Assembly (NCBI GenBank): GCA_016872875.1
Contig: VGYW01000052.1
Span: forward strand, 1-29,644
Direction of reading: 5' to 3'
Source of the DNA: Planctomycetota bacterium
GTDB lineage: Bacteria > Planctomycetota > PUPC01 > DSUN01
Length of the DNA: 29,644 nucleotides
The notes under the pieces are model-generated. The model was not told where the DNA came from. It made no database searches and saw nothing but the letters and a program-made list of their open reading frames with translations. The translations under genes and the position numbers were made by a program. Below, in pieces: positions 1 to 6,800 of the stretch (position 1 is the first letter of the stretch; every line of letters starts with the position of its first letter).

Positions 1-164
1 CCCCGCGGCGCACTTGCGGCAACGCGGATACATGCATCGCCGCTTCATGAGCACCACAGACCCTCGCACGAAGCTCCCCCAAGAGGCGAGTTTCCCCATG
101 AGGGCCTTCCGCGTGCGTTCCAGGCTATGTTGGGCCGAGTCTTCCACGTCGGACTCCGTATAAC

Positions 165-182
165 ATAAGCGTATACACTTAT
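165..182. repeat. 18-bp near-palindrome with GTATAC core
   Basis: ATAAGCGTATACACTTAT is self-complementary apart from one C/A mismatch pair. It lies in the only AT-rich patch of the upstream region and is flanked by CCGTAT (157-162) and ATACGG (187-192), which are themselves inverted. It could be an operator or the centre of a small mobile repeat. No function can be assigned. Confidence 0.45.
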
Positions 183-234
183 ATCACATACGGCCAAAGA
201 AGAAAAGCGGAAACTGGTCCGTAGGAGATTACAC

Positions 235-508
235 GCACCCGAGCCGTGAGGGTGCAGTAACGGATTTGCGCGCACCAGCGCGCTGTTGGCTCCGCCTCCA
301 CCGAGCTCGGTGGGGCGATGATTGGCAGCTACCGTGAGGTGACCGCCCCACCCCCCTTCCCCCCTCCCCGCCCCCGCCGCACGGCGGGGGGCGGGGAGGG
401 GGGAAGACCGCGGGGCCACTCGCGGTAGCTGCCAATCATCGCCCCACGGGGGCAAGCCCCGTGGGGGCGGCAGAGAAGCGCGCAAACGCGTTATTGCACC
501 CGAGCCGT
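235..508. repeat. Compound inverted repeat with nested hairpins
   Basis: Three nested inverted pairs share one centre near 380. The inner pair is C/G-rich (356-379 with 382-406, one base of length difference). The middle pair is a perfect 24-bp match (311-334 with 423-446, containing GATGATTGGCAGC). The outer pair is 21 bp with three mismatches (253-273 with 478-498, TGCARTAACG...TTTGCGCGC). Between the outer and middle arms each side carries its own hairpin: 298-313 on the left and 442-466 on the right, of different sequence. GCACCCGAGCCGT occurs as a direct repeat at 235-247 and 496-508. The layout suggests a MITE-like or other structured element. No transposase is present. Confidence 0.75.
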
Positions 509-546
509 AAAGAGCAAAGGGGGGTTGGCGCAGGGCGTACCGAAAC

Positions 547-598
547 GTAGCCGCAGCCGTCCCGGTTGTGGTTGGCAGGCTGAGATGCCCGCCGCTAC
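547..598. repeat. Dispersed repeat, copy 1 (GTAGC...GCTAC ends)
   Basis: A 52-bp segment starts GTAGCCGCAGCCGTCCCGG and ends GCCGCTAC. It has clear similarity to a 51-bp segment inside the ribokinase gene (14679-14729): the first ~22 bases are almost identical and the ends match. The short terminal inverted repeat (GTAGC/GCTAC) is shared by both. It is probably one member of a genome-wide repeat family. Confidence 0.7.
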
Positions 599-674
599 GG
601 CCAACGCCTGACCTAGCCCGTGCCACGTGGTCGGCTGCGGTTCCGCGTACGAAGTTGCCACCGGACGCCAAGCA

Positions 675-1042
675 GATAATTGCAGAGTCATATGACTCTG
701 CAATTATCCTCCTGACGCCAGATGGAGGACCTGCGCAAGGAACGGATTGGGGCGCACCAGTGCATGGACCGGTCACCTCCACGCCATGAGCTTCGGTCGC
801 GTGGAGGCGGGCACCGGTGGTTGTGGAGAGGCACGCGAACATGATTGCAGAGTCATATGACTCTGCAATTATCCTCCTGACGCCAGATGGAGGACCTGCG
901 CAAGGAACGGATTGGGGCGCACCAGTGCATGGACCGGTCACCTCCGCGCCATGAGCTTCGGTCGCGCGGAGGCAGGCACCGGTGGTCGTGGAGGGGCCTG
1001 TGAAGATAATTGCAGAGTCATATGACTCTGCAATTATCTTCA
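675..1042. repeat. 165-bp tandem array of perfect palindromes with an internal hairpin
   Basis: Perfect palindromes lie at 675-708 (34 bp), 844-869 (26 bp) and 1001-1042 (42 bp). All share the core TTGCAGAGTCATATGACTC, and their centres are exactly 165 bp apart (691.5, 856.5, 1021.5). The two spacers are near-identical direct repeats. Each spacer holds a further hairpin: ACCGGT/ACCGGT outer pairs (768-773/813-818 and 933-938/978-983) and a 9-bp inner stem. In copy 1 the stem is CCTCCACGC/GCGTGGAGG (776-784/799-807). In copy 2 it is CCTCCGCGC/GCGCGGAGG (941-949/964-972). An A-T pair is thus replaced by G-C, so pairing is kept. The last palindrome ends 137 bp before the first transporter start codon. 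Confidence 0.9.
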
Positions 1043-1179
1043 GCACCGTGTTCTCACCCGCGGTGGTTGACGTGGCAGAGGTCTGCAGGCCGTAGGACGG
1101 CGCGTCTGCGTCCGTTACCGTACCCGGGGCCGTGTGATGACTTGACGCCTCAGGCACCGGCTGGTAATCTCTGCGTGCC

Positions 1180-3771
1180 ATGGAGCAACGGAGCCGCACA
1201 TTCAGCTTCCGGGCCTGCCTCATCGGCATCGCGGCGATGCTGCTGATGGCGATATGGATTCACTACCACGAGGTGATGGTCCCCCAGCCGAACGTCCTGG
1301 CCGAGAACAGCCCGCCGTCGAGCGCCGTGGGGGTGTTCCTCGGGGTCATCCTGGTCGGCGCGCTTGTGGCCGCCTGCCGCCGGACGCTGCGCCTCGCGGC
1401 GGGCGAGCTCCTCGTCGTCTACTCCATGCTCGTCATCTCCGCCCCGCTGATGAGCCAGGGCATGTGGCACCGCTTCCTGGGACTCGTCATCGCCATCCCG
1501 GAGAACCAGGAGAACATGCCGCTGGTGGACAGCTACTCGGACAAGCTCTGGCCCCACGGGGAACACCTCGTGTCCGACCGCCGCTTCGCCGAGGGCCTCT
1601 GGCCAGCGTGCGTGGCCGAGCCTGCGGGGAAGGCAGAAGAGGTGTCCGTCACCGAATCTCCCGTGGGACGCACCACGGGCGTGAGCCTCAGGGCAGCCGA
1701 GGGCGAGGAGACGCGGCTGCGCATCCGTGTGCCGCGCCGCATCGGCGGCCGCGAGGCGCTCGTGCCAGGCGAGCGCTACTACGCCACGGCGCTCTTCCAG
1801 CTCTGGGGCTTTCAGAGCCGCTCCTCCCTCACTATGGAGCTGGTGACTGACCGCGGCGAGAGGGCGCCCATCGTAACGCTTGGGCGTGACACTGGGTGGG
1901 CCTTCTCGCGCCCAAGGGCTTTTCTGCGTGCCGGGCAGCCATACCTCACCATGCCCCGCAACCTGGTGGACCACGCCGAGCTCGTCTTCACCCTCGCCGG
2001 GCCGGGCAGGGCGACGCTCACCGACGTGGCCTTCTTCAGCAACGAGGCGGTGGCGCGGCTCCGCAAGGGAGTGGCCGAGGTCCGCCAGAGCGACCTGGCG
2101 AAGCTGCCCGACAACCAGCGCGATTCGCTCGTCGTGCGCCCCGACAGCCTGGCCTCGCCCGCGGGCCTGGCCTACACGCTCGGGGGCTACATCCCCTACC
2201 GCCAGTGGCTCACGCCGCTCCTCTACTGGGGCAGCATCGTGATGGCGATGTTCCTCGGCCTCCTCGGCCTCGGCGTCATCTTCCGAAAGCAGTGGTCGGA
2301 GAACGAGCGCTTCGCGTTCCCGATGGTCGTCCTGCCCCGCATGTTGATGGAAGAGCGCGAGGACGGCGGCCGCACGGCCTACCCCATCTGGCGCAAGGGC
2401 GCGTTCAAGGCGGGGATCATCGTGGCCTTCGCATTCTGCCTTCTCCAGGGGCTGAACCACTACATCCCCGGCATGCCGAACCCGACCGTCGAGGTGGACC
2501 TCGCGCAGTACTTCTCGTCGCCCGAGATGAAGGCGTTCGTCAGCGGCTTCGGCGGGGCGCAATTCAAGATCGTTCTCCTCTTCACCGCCATCGCCTTCTT
2601 CGTAGACCTCGATATGCTGCTGAGCATGGTGCTGTTCTTCTGGCTCGCCAAGGTGCCGTTTTACTTCGGCGAGCTGTTCGGCTGGAAGACGCTCAAGGGG
2701 CCGATGGACGACTTCCCCTTCCCCCACGAGCAGCACATCGGGGCGTTCCTGAGCCTGGCGCTGGTGGTGCTGTGGACCTCGCGGAAGCACCTGGCCGCCG
2801 TCGGCCGCCGGGTCCTGGGCCTGAAGGGCGGAGCTGACGATTCGGGCGAGGGGATGAGCTATCGCGCCGCGGCGGCGCTCGTGCTCGGAGCCTTCGTCTT
2901 CTTCGGCGTCTGGGGCGCCATGTCTGGCCTCGGGGCTGGCCCCGCCCTCATCTTCTTCGGGTTCCTGGTCGTCTGCGGCCTGTCGGCCTCGCGGATACGC
3001 ACGGAGTGCGGTGCGCCGGCCACCTACTTCACCCCCTACTTTCCCTACCTCATCTTCTTCCTGCTCGGCGGGCTGTTCACGTTCGGGGGGTCCACGATGG
3101 TGCTGGCCTACGCCGCGGGCGGCTTCATGGCCGTGGCCCAATTCCTGCTGTTCGCCCCGGCGCAGGTGGAGATGCTCCACCTGGCCGACACGCAGAGGGC
3201 CAGCCCGCGGGGGGTGCGCTGGGCGCTCATCGTGGGCGCGCTCGGCGGAGTCCTCATCGGCGGCTACGTGATGATGGTCTGGGCCTATGGGAAGGGGGCC
3301 GACAACATCCCCTACATGAAGAACTGGGCGGTGGGGCAGAACTGGTATTTCACCACCTTGCGGAACGCCACGGCTGCGGCGGACGCGGAGGTGGTGGCGG
3401 CGGCCAAGCGCGGCGAGAAGCCAGCGCCGATGTATCCCACCGGGCCGCTCATCGGCGTCGGCGTCGGCACCACCGTCACCCTGCTCCTGGCCTTCCTGCG
3501 CACCCACTTCGTCGGCTTCTGGCTCCACCCGATCGGCTACATCCTGGCGAACACCTACTTCATCTACGGCTGTTGGGGCTCACTGCTCGCCGCCTGGCTC
3601 ATCAAGCTGGTTGGCCTCAAGATCGGCGGCCCGCGCGCCGTCCGCGAGAAGATGACGCCCTTCTTCGGCGGCCTTTTCGTCGGCTGCGTGGCAGGCATGC
3701 TCTTCTGGGATGCCGTGGCGCTCGTGCGCCAGGCGATGGGGATGGCTGATGTGTTCACGTGCTTCCCATGA
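1180..3771 (+). CDS. OPT-like polytopic membrane protein, DUF6785/DUF6784 type
   Basis: This 863-aa membrane protein probably acts as a secondary transporter in the inner membrane; its substrate is unknown. Three hydrophobic segments lie in the first ~105 residues. A hydrophilic domain follows (about 107-340), with no catalytic motif I recognise. About ten more membrane segments run from residue 342 to the end. The cysteine-containing stretch RTECGAPATYFTPYFPY and the C-terminal GFWLHPIGYILANTYF segment resemble the OPT-superfamily-like DUF6785/DUF6784 proteins I know from Planctomycetota and Lentisphaerota; this is recalled family knowledge, not a search. ATG 1180 is used because hydrophobic sequence follows directly, though no clear ribosome binding site precedes it. 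It is first of six co-directional genes and has a distant paralogue two genes downstream (9310-11337). Confidence 0.8.
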   Translation: MEQRSRTFSFRACLIGIAAMLLMAIWIHYHEVMVPQPNVLAENSPPSSAVGVFLGVILVGALVAACRRTLRLAAGELLVVYSMLVISAPLMSQGMWHRFLGLVIAIPENQENMPLVDSYSDKLWPHGEHLVSDRRFAEGLWPACVAEPAGKAEEVSVTESPVGRTTGVSLRAAEGEETRLRIRVPRRIGGREALVPGERYYATALFQLWGFQSRSSLTMELVTDRGERAPIVTLGRDTGWAFSRPRAFLRAGQPYLTMPRNLVDHAELVFTLAGPGRATLTDVAFFSNEAVARLRKGVAEVRQSDLAKLPDNQRDSLVVRPDSLASPAGLAYTLGGYIPYRQWLTPLLYWGSIVMAMFLGLLGLGVIFRKQWSENERFAFPMVVLPRMLMEEREDGGRTAYPIWRKGAFKAGIIVAFAFCLLQGLNHYIPGMPNPTVEVDLAQYFSSPEMKAFVSGFGGAQFKIVLLFTAIAFFVDLDMLLSMVLFFWLAKVPFYFGELFGWKTLKGPMDDFPFPHEQHIGAFLSLALVVLWTSRKHLAAVGRRVLGLKGGADDSGEGMSYRAAAALVLGAFVFFGVWGAMSGLGAGPALIFFGFLVVCGLSASRIRTECGAPATYFTPYFPYLIFFLLGGLFTFGGSTMVLAYAAGGFMAVAQFLLFAPAQVEMLHLADTQRASPRGVRWALIVGALGGVLIGGYVMMVWAYGKGADNIPYMKNWAVGQNWYFTTLRNATAAADAEVVAAAKRGEKPAPMYPTGPLIGVGVGTTVTLLLAFLRTHFVGFWLHPIGYILANTYFIYGCWGSLLAAWLIKLVGLKIGGPRAVREKMTPFFGGLFVGCVAGMLFWDAVALVRQAMGMADVFTCFP

Positions 3772-3839
3772 ATCGTCCTCGTCCTCGAATCTTCCTCGAT
3801 TCAATCGAATGAGTCGAATGAATCGAGGTCGAGGACGAT
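3772..3839. repeat. Intergenic hairpin, TCGTCCTCG class
   Basis: The element begins at the base after the stop codon of the preceding gene. ATCGTCCTCG (3772-3781) pairs with CGAGGACGAT (3830-3839), and CCTCGATTCA (3794-3803) pairs with TGAATCGAGG (3819-3828), with a bulge on the left side. A second, longer member of this class lies at 26819-26916, and a half-element sits before the ATPase start near 12600-12618. Confidence 0.85.
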
Positions 3840-3853
3840 AGAAGACGAAGAAC

Positions 3854-6800
3854 ATGAAGCGTTTCCTTGCTAACGCGGTCTTGCTCCTGGCGCTCGGCGC
3901 CCTCTGCCTTGCCGCGCTCTTCGCGTTCAACCGCCTTGCCGCGCCCCAGCCCTGCATCCTGCCCCCCTCGGGCGTCCGGCCGCCCGGCTATCGGGCGATT
4001 TCCGTGGCCATAACCGAGGAGTCCCTGGGCCAGCAGCTTCAGATGCTGTGTGCCGAGCCCAGCCGCTTCACGGGCGAGCAGGCCTCCTGGACAGGAGCCG
4101 CCGGGAACATCGTGGAGGGCCTCCGCGAGTCCGGCTACGCAGTCGTGGACCAACTGTTCCATGTGACCGTCCCGGGCACCAGCTACGCCGAGCTCTACGC
4201 TGATTGGGGCGGGTATCTGGACGACATAGGCATCTATCCTCTCCTTCCTAACTGGTTTCGCACAGCGACGATCCCGGATGGGGGGCTTAGCGGCAAGGTC
4301 TACCGAGGAGAGAAGGGGCTGGCGAGGGAGTTCAAGGATGTGGACCTGCGTGGCAACTTCGTACTGCTGCCCATCGGGACGTCGTGGGCAACGGTTGCCG
4401 GAATGGGCGCAAGGGCCGTGCTGTACTACGATGACGGCAAGAAGCTCGCGGGCGCACGCTGGGGCGACCACGTGGACGCCTCGGTGAACTTGCCGCGCTT
4501 CCTCGTGACAGGCAACGCGGAGAGCCTCTCGGGTAAAACCGTGACCATCAAGACGCGAGTCGAATGGAACGAGGAACCCGTCCGCAACATCGTAGCCATT
4601 CTTGACGTTCCGAATGCCGAGGGAGAGGCGATCGTCGTCAACGCCTATCACGATGCGTACAGCTATGCGCCCGACCTGGCTCCCGGGGCGCAGCAGGCGT
4701 GCGGCATCGCGGCGCTCCTCTCGCTCGCGCGGCACCTGGCGAGGGAGAAGGCGCACCTCAGGAGGCCGGTCATCCTTGTTGTTACCACGGGCCACGGCCA
4801 GGGGCTTGCGGGCGTGCGCGAGTTCATCGCCGCTCTGGGCACGCGCGAAGGAAGGGCGGAGGCGCTGCACACGGCTACTGCGGCGGAGGCCCGCGCCCTA
4901 GCCGAGATGGACCTTGCCAAGGCAGCCGCCTTTGCCCTTGGTGATGAGCGTGCGCAGTGGGCCGCCACGACCCGGCAGTTCGAGGATGCCTACTGGGCAT
5001 CGAAGCCGCCAGAGCTGAGGGATTACGTAACTGAGCTTCTCAAGGGCATGCTCGACATGGACCTCATGAGCGCTGTCGAAGGGCTGACGCAGGCGCGAAC
5101 GTGCTGGGTCCGAGACGGTCTCCCCGTGAGAGGTCCGGGCGGCAAAGAGGCTGAGAGCTTTCTGAGGTACAACGAAGCCAGGAAGCAGCAATTGGCGGCG
5201 CAGGCCGCACTCTCCGCTCCGCCCTGGAAGCTCACGAGCATGTGGAGAGATTACCTGCTGAGCAGCGAGCTCCGTCCATTGCTGGCGCTCAGCGCGAGGA
5301 AGAGAGCTGATGTCCTCTCGAGAGCGCATGCGAAAGCCGAGAGCCGCGCGGCCTTGGCCAGAAAGCTCGCCCCATACCAACGCCTCCTTTTTGTGGGCCT
5401 CGACCTGACGGCGCGGAGCGGGCGGGTGGGGCTGGTGTGCGGGGAGCCGAAACAGGTGCCGGCCTGCATGCCGGCCGATGCAGAGGTGGCTGCGCAATTC
5501 CTGCGGGCCGCGGAGGGGCTTCAGAAGGCTGATCCGAGCACAAGCTATGTGAAGACGAAGAAGGGGCAGCCACGCTTCGCTAACCTGCTCCGCGAGAACG
5601 ATACGAAAGACCTCGGCTTCGCTACCGAGTGGTACGGTGCGCCGAGCTACTTCGAGTCGCTCGCCGCGCTTTGGGCGGGCTATCCAGCGTTCAGCCTGGT
5701 GACGCTCGACGACAACCGCGAGATGCTCGGGACACCGTTCGACACGCTCGAAAACCTCCTCAAGCCGCCGGCGTCGCCCGACGAGGAGCCGCCGCTTCGG
5801 AACCTGGCCGTCGTGACCCGCCTCATCACGGCGGCGGTGAGCCAGCTCGCGCGCGGCCACGGCCGCATCGTCCCCCTCGCACGCGGGAGCGACCTGACGA
5901 CGATTCGCGGCGAGGTGGTGGCCCAGGTGGGCGACAGCCTGGTGCCGAACCACCCGATGCCTGGGGCGCTGGTCCGCTTCGGCCCCCCGCTCGTCTGGGG
6001 CAGGCCGACCGTTGTCCCGCCAGGCGTGGGCACCGATTGGGTCGTCACGGCCGACTGGCGAGGCCGCTTCGAGCTCCCCTGCGTCTGGCCCACCGCCCTC
6101 TCGCAGGACTGGTGGGCGGAGGTGGACATTGACGCGGCGGTGGTGCGCCCCGAGGACGGCGAGGTGACTTGGACCCTCTCGACGCCAAAGAGCGGGGAGG
6201 GCGCGCCCTACGCCGTGCGGCGGGTGCGGCTCGCGCACTACCGCAAGAGCCAGGCGACCGCGGTGGTCTTTCGCGCGGCGCCCGTCCAGCTCTTCCCGAT
6301 GGCCGACCCCGCCACGTTGCGGCCATACGCGGGCTTCGACTTCATCGAGACCAAGAGCCTGGCCCCGCCCCAGGAGTTCAAGGTCGAGTCCGCAGGCGGA
6401 GCAAACGTCTGCTTCGTCCCGCCAGACTCCCGCCTCTTCTTCACCTTCAAGAAGGGCCAGCGCCGCAACCCGAGCCTGATGGAGATACGGGCCTTCGCGC
6501 TGGGCGCGACCGGCCCTGCGGACACAGGCCAGAGGCCTGTGCCACCGACCTCCCAGGGGATAGGCGGTGGCACAGGCGTCTCGCCTGTGAAGGACACAGG
6601 CCAGAGGCCTGTGCCACCAACTACCCCAGAGAAGGGCGGTGGCACAGGCGTCCCGCCTGTGAAGGACACAGGCCAGAGGCCTGTGCCACCAACTACCCCA
6701 GAGAAGGGCGGTGGCACAGGCGTCCCGCCTGTGAAGGACACAGGCCAGAGGCCTGCGCCACCAAGTGACCAGGAGATACAAGGCAAGGGGTATCTCGCGG

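Larger units (their letters stand above)
1..1179. other. Repeat-rich non-coding region upstream of the transporter gene series
   Basis: I see no credible gene here. Open frames exist on both strands, but they run straight through palindromes and repeats and resemble no family. Between the two long repeat copies, base changes alter the encoded residues, which argues against coding. The region holds a near-palindrome (165-182), a compound inverted repeat (235-508), a dispersed-repeat copy (547-598) and a 165-bp tandem palindrome array (675-1042). Positions 1-160 and 1043-1179 show nothing I can name. I could not find a convincing sigma-70 promoter for the gene starting at 1180. Confidence 0.7.

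Noticed and set aside
675..1042. CRISPR array
   Set aside because: Only three repeats, a 165-bp period, spacers that are near-identical to each other and no cas genes.
45..1229. A 394-codon open frame on the minus strand across the upstream region
   Set aside because: It translates palindromes and tandem repeats (165 bp is a multiple of three, so the frame stays open), overlaps the start of the transporter gene, and differences between repeat copies change residues freely.
1150..3528. A 792-codon open frame on the minus strand
   Set aside because: It is antisense to the OPT-like membrane protein gene. The translation is rich in H, R, E and D and typical of the complement of GC-rich coding sequence.
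4640..4830. Active M28 aminopeptidase
   Set aside because: Key metal ligands and the catalytic glutamate are replaced (GAQQACG, HGQ), so only a fold-level resemblance is claimed.
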